This document shows, piece by piece, positions 1-8,322 of a stretch of 21,430 bases of DNA (position 1 is the first letter of the stretch; each line of letters starts with the position of its first letter). Origin of the DNA: Chara braunii (lineage: Eukaryota; Streptophyta; Charophyceae; Charales; Characeae); the NCBI GenBank assembly GCA_003427395.1, contig BFEA01000635.1, positions 303,229 to 324,658 on the forward strand. Reading direction: 5' to 3'. Both the position numbers and the translations under genes were made by a program. The notes under the pieces were generated by a model that had not been told where the DNA came from, made no database searches, and was given only the letters and a program-made list of their open reading frames with translations.

Positions 1-97
1 AGGTCCTGGAACCAAGTGTCAGTGGTCCTGGAACCAAGTGTGGTCCTGAAACCAAGCGTGGTCCTGGAGCAAAGAGAGGTCCTGGAACCAAGTGTGG
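1..97. repeat. 18-bp minisatellite, about five copies
   Basis: Five tandem copies of an 18-bp unit close to TGGTCCTGGAACCAAGTG start near 2, 23, 41, 59 and 77, with 0-4 differences each and a 4-base spacer after the first copy. The array probably continues to the left of the window. The minus-strand reading frame through it gives a repeated HTWFQD-like peptide, which is a by-product of an 18-bp period and not evidence for a gene. Confidence 0.9.
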
Positions 98-175
98 TTG
101 CAGGCGGTGAGGGACTTGGGCAGGCCTCGCTGGTGTGATATGTCCACGCTTGGAAGGCAGCAAAGCTTCGGGTGA

Positions 176-900
176 GAAGATTGCCCGCTTAGTACTTTCT
201 TAGCACAAACATAGCACCTGGGAGAGGATGGCCGGCTTAGTACTTCCTTTGAGTTTCTTAGCACAAACATAGCACTGAAGATTAGTACATTCTTAGCACA
301 AACATAGCACCGGGGAGAAGATGTTCGGAGTAGTACTTTTTAAGTACAAACATATCACCGGGAAGAAGATGACCGGTCTTAGCACTTTCTTAGCACAAAC
401 ATAACACTGGAGAAGATGACCTGCTTAGTACTTTCTTAGCACAAACATAGCACTGGAGAAGAAGATGGCCGGCTGAGCGCTTTCTTAGCACAAACATAGC
501 ACCAGGAATTCGTAGCAAAAATACAGCACTGGAGAAGATGGCCTGCTTGGTACTTTCTTAGCACAAACATAGCACCGGGGAGACGATGTTCGGCTGAGCG
601 CTTTCTAAGTACAAACATAGCACCGGGAAGAAGATGGTCTGCCTAGTACTTTCTTAGCACATAGTTCACAAACATAGCACTGGAGAAGATGGGGCTTAGT
701 ACTTTCTTAGCGCAAACATAGCACCGGGGAGAATATGCCCGGCCGGCTTAGTACTTTTTCCTTAGCACAAACATAGTTTCATAGTTTCGCTTTAGGGTTC
801 GGCTTGTAGTAGTTCTCCCTATGTTTGTAAAACTCTAGTAGCTAAGGTGCGAAGATGTCCGGCTTAGTACTTTCTTAACTCTAGCATCGCACTCGTAGGG
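176..900. repeat. Degenerate minisatellite, about 47-bp unit, about 13 copies
   Basis: The core TAGCACAAACATAGCAC recurs near 201, 258, 294, 342, 391, 437, 485, 510, 558, 607, 656, 706 and 757, followed by a CGGGGAGAAGATG-like segment and CTTAGTACTTTCT. Spacing varies from about 25 to 60 bp because of internal insertions and deletions. Decay increases after 780, with fragments visible to about 900. Units are not a fixed multiple of three, so short open frames (for example minus 436-618, which repeats MFVLRK) arise by chance. Confidence 0.9.
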
Positions 901-926
901 TTTGGGCTTAGTAGTACACTTTAAGG

Positions 927-939
927 TGTTTGTTTTTTG

Positions 940-970
<31 letters not shown>

Positions 971-983
971 TGTTTTTTTTTTT
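927..983. repeat. (GTTTT)n / poly(T) tract
   Basis: About six GTTTT units lie between longer T runs. This could be the reverse complement of an A-rich retroelement tail, but no recognisable element body is attached. The plus-strand frames rich in Phe and Val here are low-complexity artefacts. Confidence 0.85.
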
Positions 984-1584
984 CCCTTCCCTCCTGGCTT
1001 GTAGTAGACTTACGTTTATTTCATCCTTCTTTTTTTGTTTTTTTGAGAAAAAAAAAAAATCCTTTCTTAGATTTGGCGAGTTGTGCCACAGGGTATTCCC
1101 CTGTCACCTCAGCTCATGTTACCTGTAGGCCTGCTTGCTAAAGTCATCTGTGTCTTTGGTGGCAGTTGGTCACAGCTTCGATTCCTCCTGAGTTGATCTT
1201 GGACTTGGATATGACATTGTGCTATCACACATACAGCATATGAAATAAATTCAAATAATATTTATGTACATTGTGCATAAGTTCGTCCTGCTTATTTTTA
1301 GGCTCTTTTTTCTGGCATAGCGAAGACACTAACCCGTTTCATTTTCGCGTCCTCTTTTGGTATCCTACGGTTGTCACACCGGGATATATAAGCTACTAGG
1401 GGAACCAAGGGTATGAATTGTCCCTTCGTGATGGACTTCAATAATACAGCAACTGCTGAAGTACACTTCTGCTGTCCCTTTACAGGGCCTGTCCTGACCT
1501 GTAGGGCTAAGTTAAAATGTCAATCAGGGCCAACAAGATTGAGATCATAGCAGAACATTCACTGCCATTGGCATGCAATAAAAA
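984..1584. other. Unassigned sequence
   Basis: Moderately AT-rich sequence with an A/T homopolymer patch at 1030-1062. I see no coding frame, RNA gene, inverted terminal repeat or similarity to the elements elsewhere in the window. Confidence 0.5.
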
Positions 1585-1590
1585 CACAAC

Positions 1591-1740
1591 TTACCTTCTT
1601 CTTCTTCTTCTTCTCCTCCTCTCCTCTTCCTCCTCTTCCTCCTCCTACTCCTCCTACTCCTCCTGCTCCTCCTCCTCCTGCTCCTCCTCCTTCTTCTTCT
1701 TCTTCTTCTTCTTCTTCTTCTTCTTCTTCTTCTTCTTGTT
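1591..1740. repeat. Triplet microsatellite CTT/CTC (GAA/GAG on minus)
   Basis: About 150 bp of CTT and CTC triplets, purest at 1691-1736 (CTT) and mixed CTC/CTT/CTA before that. Translation gives poly-Arg, poly-Glu or poly-Ser/Leu depending on the frame. It borders a possible splice donor on the minus strand (see the entry at 1592-1817). Confidence 0.95.
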
Positions 1741-1817
1741 GCACCACCACCACCTCGTCCTCCATCTTCAGCTGGTGATGCAGCTGTTGTGGTCTCTTTC
1801 TGGTGGTTAAAGACCTG
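1592..1817 (-). other. Possible exon of an acidic repeat protein (weak)
   Basis: Read on the minus strand, a candidate acceptor (ACCACCAG, near 1811-1818) is followed by an open stretch. One frame reads LKMEDEVVVVQQ, then a long poly-Glu run, a Gly-rich segment, EEE and KKKKKK. The stretch ends exactly at AAG|GTAAGT (about 1585-1596), a perfect donor consensus. This is the only place in the window where open frame, composition and a splice site coincide. Against it, triplet repeats are open in every frame, and no second exon or known domain is visible. I do not recognise a gene. Confidence 0.2.
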
Positions 1818-2256
1818 CCGGTATCTTTGTACTTTAACGCTCGCCAGCAAAGAAAACAGGCGCCGAGTTCGAAAAAGCAATGAAAAGTATGGACGGCCGT
1901 GGTGTCAGGCTGGGTGTCATAACTACAGGCGTCGACCGTGGTGTCAAATGGGAAACAGGAAAAAAAAAAAAAAGCCCAATGGATTCTTTTCTTTTCTCCC
2001 CGAATCGCCGTTTCAAACTCACCCCGTGATATCTTCGTGGGCGCATGTTTTTTTTTGCCTTTGCGAACTCGAAACCTGCCACGTCCGCCATTGTTTCTCT
2101 ATTATGATATTATCAATTTGATAACTGAGTATCGAGTTCAAGGCCTGTTCAATCAATAGAGTAACTGCCATTTCATTTAAAAATGACATTGGTTTTTTAA
2201 TTGCACTGAGGGGAATGCACCATTTTTATGGGAGTTTTTTTTTTTTTTTTTCATGC
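1741..2256. other. Unassigned sequence with homopolymer tracts
   Basis: Contains an A run near 1959-1972 and a T run at 2235-2251, the latter just left of the MITE at 2260. A short motif CCGTGGTGTCA occurs twice (about 1897 and 1937). Overlapping frames on both strands have no recognisable domains. Confidence 0.5.
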
Positions 2257-2259
2257 TAA

Positions 2260-2794
2260 GGGTCTCGTTAGACACTCCTAAGAGTGCCTGTTTTTAGGAT
2301 TGCGTCTTGGTTGCACGCAATCCTAAATCCAATTTTGAGATCTTAGGAAGAGTCCTGAAGGGTTTAGGATTCCCCAGGCAAAATCGTCCTAAATTTTCCA
2401 GTAGGCCCCAACCTACTGAAAAATTTAGGATTCCCGCGTTTCACGGACTCGTTGTGTCGCGCGCATGGCACCTTCGACACGGAGTTGCTGGTGCAGAAGC
2501 GGTCCGTCAGGTCAGTGGTCGGACATCGGAGGTTTTCTGCGGGTCGACGTGGGCAACGGCCACGAACGGTAGCCGTTGGCGGGGATTGGACGGACATTGG
2601 CAGGAATGGACGGGCATTGGCGACGCGGCTGCGTATAGTACGCATATGAAAACCGGCCGCGGGAGACCTTTTAGGAAGAATCCTAAAAGATTATTTTTAG
2701 GATTGCGTGTAACGACGCCGCACAAAATCCTAAAAATCCTTCAGGCCTCGTCCTAAAAATTTTAGGATTCTTTTAGGAGTGTCTAACGAGACCC
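2260..2794. mobile_element. MITE 1, Harbinger-like, 535 bp
   Basis: A non-autonomous DNA transposon with perfect 22-bp terminal inverted repeats at 2260-2281 and 2773-2794, starting GGGTCTCGTTAGACAC. It is flanked by the 3-bp direct duplication TAA (2257-2259 and 2795-2797). The subterminal regions carry many copies of TCCTAAA/TTTAGGA in both orientations (2290-2430 and 2670-2770), which look like transposase-binding clusters. The centre (2430-2660) is more GC-rich. The 3-bp duplication and G-rich termini suggest PIF/Harbinger. No transposase is encoded; the short frames inside (such as 2307-2756) lack recognisable domains. The perfect TIRs imply a fairly recent insertion. Confidence 0.9.
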
Positions 2795-2847
2795 TAACAG
2801 TTGCACATCGGCGGGACCACAGGGTTTGAGCATGGGAAGGTGGAACA

Positions 2848-2851
<4 letters not shown>

Positions 2852-2932
<81 letters not shown>
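2852..2932. repeat. (GT)n(GA)n compound microsatellite
   Basis: About 32 GT dinucleotides, then about nine GA dinucleotides. The minus-strand poly His-Thr frame across it is an artefact. Confidence 0.98.
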
Positions 2933-3164
2933 CCTTAAACTCACTTTCCTTCTCTTTCTCAGAAAGGGCCTTATCCATTAGCCTAATTATATCCACGACG
3001 CAGGGTGTTCCCTGACACCTTGCACTTTTTTTCTTTTTGGGCGGACCCTTTTTTTTTTCTTTTTTTTTTTGTGCCACATGAGGTGCGGTGCGCGAGGTGC
3101 GCCAGATGTGCGCTGAGGCGCGCACCTCAATGCGCCGCAGCTATGGTTTCTACTCTTTTTTTTT
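2933..3164. other. Unassigned sequence with T tracts and GC-rich patch
   Basis: Two T-rich tracts (3027-3041 and 3049-3071) precede a GC-rich patch at 3078-3140 with repeated GAGGTGCG/GCGCACCTC motifs able to fold back. The open frame starting at 3005 runs from here into the LINE A reverse transcriptase by chance. The family resemblance begins only near 3170. Confidence 0.5.
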
Positions 3165-5136
3165 CGGCAGCCGATAGCTGGGCCAAGTACTGCTGGTTTA
3201 AATCGCTTAAAAGGCAAGTAACTGCCCTGTTGTTCAGAGGTAACAGCGAGCTCCCGAATGTTATTAGCATGGTGGCCTGGTGGTCGGTGGTCCAGCCTAA
3301 AAACAAGGGGGGCTTGGGAATTTTAGACCTGGACATCCAGGTTACAGCGCTGATGGTACAATGGGTGAGAAGATTGTTGTTTACGTCAGAACTCCCATGG
3401 CTCACCCGTGCGCTGGAACAGATTGCTAGACTGGTTCCACAGGCGCCACAAGGTGTAGATCGTCTGACCTGGTTGGAGGACCGCTATTGGTCCATACCAC
3501 AGTGCCTTCGAGCCGGCAGGAACCCGAGCCGGGGTGCAGCAAGAAGAGATCTGGTGAGAGACGACTTCTGGCCCCGGGTTCTTAAGGTGTGCCGCCAGTT
3601 GCCGTTGCCGGATAAAGCCCAGCCGATCAGATGGGAAGAGGTGATGCAACAACCCCTCTTTGGCAACAGGAACATCACCGATAGGAAGGGGAGGGTATAT
3701 CGCAACTCGGACTCCCCATGGAGCAGCTAGGTCAGGAAAGGCATAGTTAGAATCAGGACATATGGGACCTGGCAAGCAAGAATTGGAAAACAACACTGCG
3801 ACTGGGGGCCCCGATGAGGTATTGTCACGACATCAAAAGGAATCTGGAAAGGCTGATTTTTGTTGTCCCCCTCGATTGGGTGCGCATTCTGCACAAGGGA
3901 CCACGACTGGCAGAGGGGGACTGGGTAGCTGCCCCGGGCGACACGGAAAGTGTAGGCAACGTGGTGGTGGAGGCACGGGCCGGTGAGTCTTGGTTAGCCT
4001 CTTCCACAAGGGTAAGGATAACATCCTCACCAGATACGTCCCGGAGGCGGTGAGGTGGTGGAGAAATGAGGAGTTGCACACGATCCGGGTGACGAGGCAC
4101 TAGGACGAATGGAACGTGTTCCATCCAGGGACGCCTCTTGCAGAACTCCCCTTCCACCCGGGGGAGTGGCACTGGACACCTCCACACAGGATGCCGGCCA
4201 GTTCGGATATAAAGTTATTCAGTTTGACTGTGAAGGCCACATACCGGCTGCTGCGACCAAAAGTGAACTTGAGAGAGATTGTGAGGGTCCACTGTCAGTC
4301 TCATCTGAATGTGGGGAATGATATCATCCATCTTATCCGATGGTTTCCACTCACGAGGTCTAAACCGACAAAGTTCGCCTCACTACAGTGGCAGATAGAT
4401 CACTGTTGCCTCCGCACTGATAACTGGCTGGTGGACCGCACATACCTGGCACAAAAGGGCTTGGCGTTACCATGGTGTGAATCTTGTCACACCGCCTTCC
4501 CTTCTCGTAAGATCCCGGAAACCATAGAACACATCTTCCTGCAGTGCCCGGGGGCGGTACTTACATGGCGTGGGTGGAATAGGATATGGAGCGTATTAGA
4601 TACCAGTTCTGCCTGGCCATGGGACTGGAGGGCGCTGCTTTGTAAGGCGTGGACCTCCCTGACGGATAGCACCGTCGAGAACAATATGTTTACGACAGCG
4701 AGGAGAGCCGTCATCTGGGCACTCTGGAGAAAACACTGTATAGTAACATTCGTATCGAAGGGGTTCGTATAGAAGGGAAGGACGTGGCGGAAATGATCAG
4801 ACAGTACATCAATCAAGAACTCCTCTCGCGGTGGGAAAAAGTTAAAAACCAATTAGACTGTATCACTTGAAGAAGGACAGTACGGAAGCAATCAACCAAT
4901 TCTCAGGGGACTGGCTGGGTAGCGAAAAGGGGGGACGGATTGCCTACATCCGATGGGAGGGAGGACAAGCTCAGGGGCAGGAGAGGGATGATTTCAGGAG
5001 GGACTACTGCATCTGCTTCGAGGAGTGGACCAAGGTGGACCAGGGGGTCCCGCTGCACCCACCCTCAGACTTCCCAGACCCCTTCCCGCCTCATCACCTG
5101 GCTATGGTGGACATGCAATGGTATGGCGCAGCATAA
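3165..5136 (+). pseudogene. LINE A ORF2 3' part: RT thumb, zf-RVT, C-terminal extension
   Basis: Frame 2 (to the stop at 3730) carries SVVQPKNKGGLGILDLDIQ, the hallmark near the RT C-terminus of plant-type LINEs, then WLEDRYWSIP. Frame 1 (about 3758-4053) continues with PLDWVRI and EGDWV, matching LINE B. Frame 3 (about 3995-4772) carries QWQIDHCCLRTDNW, CESC, then EHIFLQC: the zf-RVT pattern CxxC...H...C, followed by WPWDWRALL and WALW. After another shift, 4867-5136 encodes the family C-terminal extension ending MQWYGAA. The protein would complete reverse transcription at the target, but this copy is dead: it has a stop at 3730, two or more frameshifts and no catalytic core. Identification rests on motifs and on four internal homologues. 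Confidence 0.88.
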
Positions 5137-5380
5137 GTGAACATCAGCCAGGCAGAGGTTCAAGGATTGCAGGGCAACGAGTCGGTGGAGCAGCATGGGG
5201 ATCTGCAGTGGCAGGGTGGAAGATGGTGGCCCGAAGATGGGACGCAGGGTCGTGGTCTGAAAAGGACTGGGGGATCCACTGGGGATTCCGAAATGAGGAC
5301 TGTTCTGGCAGCCGGCTAGGGGCTGAAGAGGTGGCCACCCGTCCAGGGCATATTGCCACCGGGTTATGTTTTCGCAGTGC

Positions 5381-5574
5381 CTGCACAGTCAATCCCTCCT
5401 AGCCCGGGCAATCAATGCTGGCAGGTTTACACAGCAAAGTCCAGTTTTTATTGTAGTTTGGGACGCTGGACTCGTTTTCCAGCAGGTGCTGCTCCCCACC
5501 AATAGACCAGAGCAACCAGGTGGCCTGCTAGGAGGCGGTGCCCTTATCATCTCTCCTAGCATGGCCACGTGGTT
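5381..5574 (+). ncRNA. LINE A 3'-UTR conserved hairpins
   Basis: Hairpin 1 at 5465-5483: GCTGGA, a 7-base loop, TCCAGC. Hairpin 2: left arm 5514-5534 and right arm 5553-5574 pair over about 20 bp with one mismatch and one bulge, around an 18-base loop. Between them lies the conserved GGTGCTGCTCCCCACCAATAGA. The same layout recurs in LINE B and LINE E. In some LINEs (for example eel UnaL2) a 3' stem-loop is the recognition site for the element's own reverse transcriptase. That role is inferred here. Confidence 0.7.
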
Positions 5575-5599
5575 ATTATATATATATACGATATATATA

Positions 5600-6004
5600 C
5601 ATAATGAATCGGTGAAACTCCGACGAAACAGTTTGTCACAGCCCCTCATTTGTTGTCCTCTTCTCTCTCTCTGCCTACGGTTTACCGGGCAGTTCTGTTT
5701 GTGACGATATATATAACAGGGGAAAACAATGAAGGATAATATCAAGTCCAACTAGGATCATCGTGAGAGTTTGTGACAACAAGATGCACCTCATCACCTA
5801 TGTATTGGGTGCCCTCTCCTCCCTTTTCCTGCCCAAAAGAAATACCTCTTTACCTCAGTAGGAGGCCCAGATCGGCCCTTGAAGCTCTGCTATTCTACCT
5901 GTTGCAGCCTATATACCAGGAAACCGGAAAAATACATCCAGAAAATCCTACCATAACCATATTGACTTCCGTAGTCCTACCCATACCAACTCGAAGGAAC
6001 AACA
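5600..6004. other. Unassigned sequence, possible small insertion at 5600-5703
   Basis: ACGATATATATA occurs at 5588-5599 and again at 5704-5715, flanking a 104-bp segment as a target duplication might. AT low complexity makes this weak. The 91-residue frame at 5773-6048 has no recognisable domain and runs into the foldback at 6005, so I do not call it a gene. Confidence 0.35.
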
Positions 6005-6105
6005 TTCTTCCCCCGAATACAAAGTACGGTCATTGTAGGTGTATTTAGACTGAAACATGCCCCAGTTACAGCTATAATGACCGCTTTTTGTATTCGGGGG
6101 AAGAA
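6005..6105. repeat. 101-bp foldback (inverted repeat) hairpin
   Basis: Arms 6005-6034 and 6076-6105 are inverted copies identical at 27 of 30 positions (starting TTCTTCCCCCGAATACAAA). Weaker pairing continues inwards (TAGGTGTA against TAGCTGTA), leaving a short loop around 6048-6062. It could be a very small foldback/MITE relic or a microRNA-like precursor. I see no clear target duplication. Confidence 0.8.
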
Positions 6106-6527
6106 GATAGGCTCATTGAAGATTGTGGAATCGGATCCGGGAAGTCTGAGAGATGGCGGAGTGGAATAGAATGAAGCACAGACATCCAGTCATGAAAAAC
6201 AATATGGTAGTTCCTGCGCACCTCCTCCTGATTGTTCTCCACCCCGCGCTCTACCTTATTTCCCCTAGTTTACACCCTTGGGAACCCCCCAGCCAGCTTA
6301 TGCAGAATTGCTTAATATGATACTGAATTTGTGTTTTTGTCACTTTTTGATTCTTATCCAGATGTGATATCTATCACCAGTATTTGGCCCGGCTATCGGC
6401 CGCGGGAAAGAATAAAGTACTAGAAACATTTCTAGTCGGATGAATGTGGGCGCTCCTATAGTGGCCCTGTTTCCTAAAATTGTGGCTTGTTAACGGGCAC
6501 AACTTTAGGAAGTACTCGTGGTTTAAT
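6106..6527. other. Unassigned sequence
   Basis: No coding frame of note, no RNA gene and no internal repeats. Composition is unremarkable. Confidence 0.5.
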
Positions 6528-6751
6528 CTAGGCTACCAGCCAGGCGGCCCAGGTCACCCTATTTTCCCCGCCGGCCCGGCCATGCAAGGACCAGGGCAGG
6601 TCCTAGCAAAAAAAAAAAAAAAAAAAAGAAGGTCTCAAAAAAACAATGTTATGCAGAAAAAAATAAAATAAAAAAATAATTATTTTTTATTAATTTTTAT
6701 TTTTTTGGGGCCTGTCCGGGCAAGTGGTCCGGGGCCACTCTGGTAGCCTAG
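6528..6751. mobile_element. MITE-like inverted-repeat element (tentative)
   Basis: CTAGGCTACCAG at 6528-6539 is perfectly inverted at 6740-6751, and weaker GC-rich pairing continues inwards for about 20 bp. The interior has an A run (6607-6627) and an AT-rich core (6655-6706). The 224-bp length and layout suggest a MITE, but immediate target duplications are not convincing: TTAAT sits next to the left end and three bases beyond the right end. Confidence 0.4.
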
Positions 6752-6762
6752 TGCTTAATGCT

Positions 6763-6800
6763 TTTTTTTTCTTTTTTCTTTTTTCTTTTTAAAAGAAAAA
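6763..6800. repeat. Poly(T)/(TTTTTTC)n tract
   Basis: T runs interrupted at about 7-base intervals by C. It is followed by two copies of TCATCTATCTCAT around 6816-6860. Confidence 0.8.
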
Positions 6801-6990
6801 GTTATATTCTTCTCTCATCTATCTCATTTTTCTTGCTAGTACTCATCTATCTCATCCTCTCACTAATGTATGCGTAGTACGGGGGAACACCAACCAACCC
6901 GGATCTCTCCCCAGCCCACGGGGTCCAGGGTCTGGCCCATTTGGGTGCTAGATAGGGTGATTCGAGCAAATGCATACAGAATACCGGGAC

Positions 6991-7148
6991 ATTACCCGGG
7001 TTCGGCTACCTGTAGTCATGAGCAAATCTGAGAGAAAAACACTCCGCAATCCAGAGTGGCCCCGAAGACCAATTACCCGGCTTCGACTACCTGTATAGTT
7101 CCCCCGAGCAAGTCTGAGAAAACCACCCCGCAATCCTGAGCAGCACAG
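6991..7148. repeat. Two diverged direct repeats of about 81 bp
   Basis: Unit 1 (6991-7071) and unit 2 (7072-7148) share ATTACCCGG, TTCG.CTACCTGTA, GAGCAA.TCTGAGA and CCGCAATCC in order. A partial third unit may precede them at 6963-6990. They belong to no element recognised in this window. Confidence 0.8.
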
Positions 7149-7360
7149 AAACCCACTTTCCACCACCGAAGATAGACACTGGGGGAGCCCTAGCTCCCAC
7201 ACCTTCCACTTGTTGCTCTCTTCCCTGCCCCACCCCGCCTCTTGTACTTGCTGACATGAGCCAATCACATCCCCCCCCTCCTGGCCCCGGAAGGTTTGAG
7301 CTCCTCTCCGAGTTGGCGGGTGTGAATTCTGGCCCATCAAGCCTAGCCCCTTCCATCTCA
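7149..7360. other. Unassigned C-rich sequence
   Basis: C-rich on the plus strand. Long minus-strand frames across it (7087-7356, 6948-7361) are rich in Gly, Ser and Arg with no domain. The left boundary of LINE fragment C is near 7361. Confidence 0.45.
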
Positions 7361-7640
7361 TGTGTTCAATGCCTGTCCCATAAGGCCCACAAAATCGTAG
7401 ACTTTCCTACGGTGAAGGGGTTTTGAGTAAAGGTATCCAGCACCTGCTTTGGACTCCAGCTTTTACACAACAATGCCTTCCAATCCCAGGGCCAGGGTAT
7501 TGTTAGACCTGAATGACCCCAAATCCTGTCCCACCATCTTCATAACCAAACTGCTCCTGGACATTGTAGAAATATGTGCTCAATTGTCTCTGGTATTTTC
7601 TGAGAAGGAAATGAAGACAAACAGAACTTGCACAAAGGTG
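7361..7640 (-). pseudogene. LINE fragment C: zf-RVT region
   Basis: The minus strand reads CKFC...PETIEHIFLQCPGAV, the zf-RVT zinc-ligand pattern, then RWWDRIWG, WPWDWKALL and ILWALWDRH in nearly one frame. Each block matches LINE A at 4470-4735. One in-frame TGA replaces the Trp of the TWR motif, and another follows DRH. The fragment begins at the first zinc Cys, next to the LINE B poly(A) end, and loses similarity near 7361, so both ends are truncated. Either LINE B inserted into it or it is an independent short copy. Confidence 0.85.
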
Positions 7641-7679
7641 AAGCTTTTTTTTTTTTTATTATACAAAACACGCCCCCAC

Positions 7680-7880
7680 GTGCTAGTGCTGCTGGTATGA
7701 GCAGACACCGCTAGCACATGGGTGGAGGCTCCATCTATTGGTGGGGAGCAACACCTACTGGAAAACGGGTCCATCGTCCCATACATAGACAGAATTCAGA
7801 ACATATCAGAACAATACAGATGCAGGATATTCCCGCCAGCATCAATTACCTTGGGATCCAGGGGATTGACTGAGCAGGAT
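7680..7880 (-). ncRNA. LINE B 3'-UTR conserved hairpins
   Basis: On the minus strand, the CTGCTCAGTCAATCC block (about 7829-7878) is followed by the GGGACGATGGACCCGTTTTCCAG module with hairpin 1 (about 7756-7775). Then comes GTTGCTCCCCACCAATAGATGGAGCC and hairpin 2: arms at 7706-7717 and 7680-7691 pair at 10 of 12 positions around a 14-base loop. The loop, TCTGCTCATACCAG, nearly matches that of LINE E. The poly(A) begins about 20 bases after hairpin 2. Confidence 0.7.
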
Positions 7881-7968
7881 GATGGGGGGGGGGAAGGGGG
7901 GGGCTCTTCACACTGGTCCCTCCCACCCCTCACTTTTGCGATACCCTTTATTGCTGCTGCTGACCTGC

Positions 7969-8322
7969 TCACACCGCCCCATACCATTGCATGTCCACTA
8001 TGGTCAGCTGATGGGGAGGGAAGGGATTAGGAAAGTCTGAGGGTGGTCGCAACGGGTTCCATTGATCCACCATTGTCCAATCTCTGAAGCAGATGTGATA
8101 GTCTCTCTCGATCATCCCCTGGTTGCCTTCCTCAATACCTTCGTTACCTTCCTGGGCGCCACCACCATCCCACTTGATGAAGGCGATCCGGCCCCCGTTG
8201 TTGCTGCCCAGCCAGTCCCCTGAAGATTGTTGAATTTTCTGTTTTATATCTTTCTTTGTATGAAATAGATCAAGCTGATTTTTAACTTTCTGCCATTGTG
8301 CCATGAGATCTTGGTGTACATA
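7969..8322 (-). pseudogene. LINE B ORF2 C-terminal extension
   Basis: The minus-strand frame from 8304 reads AQWQKVKNQLD, then SGDWLGSNNGGRIAFIKWDG, DYHICFRDWT, PPSDFPNPFPPH and MQWYGAV. It is collinear with LINE A 4830-5136 and LINE D 17640-17959. This piece is one open frame from the transposon junction to its natural stop at 7969. The upstream codons lie beyond 10046. Function is unknown; conservation across diverged copies suggests a real domain of the LINE protein. Confidence 0.85.

Larger units (their letters stand above)
3165..5600 (+). mobile_element. LINE A, 5'-truncated non-LTR retrotransposon
   Basis: A plus-strand LINE copy lacking the endonuclease and most of the reverse transcriptase. 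Comparison with LINE D (about 16040) shows the break falls in the RT thumb. The order is RT C-terminus, zf-RVT zinc knuckle, C-terminal extension (stop near 5136), then a 3' UTR with the conserved CTGCACAGTCAATC block (5381-5427), hairpin 1 (5465-5483) and hairpin 2 (5514-5574). Unlike the related copies it ends in a TA-rich stretch (5575-5599) instead of poly(A). The coding part is broken into at least three frames. Confidence 0.9.

Noticed and set aside
176-780. CRISPR-like array
   Set aside because: The repeat-spacer look is superficial. The parts between cores are also repeated, unit length varies, there are no cas genes, and the context is eukaryotic.
1545-1880. Poly-Arg protein of 111 residues on the minus strand
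   Set aside because: The frame exists because the CTT/CTC triplet repeat has no stops in that phase; the flanks have no domain.
2730-3125. 131-residue minus-strand frame with a His-Thr run
   Set aside because: It crosses the GT microsatellite, poly(A)-type tracts and the end of MITE 1, so it is a chance frame.
5773-6048. 91-residue plus-strand gene
   Set aside because: No domain; the frame ends inside the foldback hairpin and shows no coding signature.
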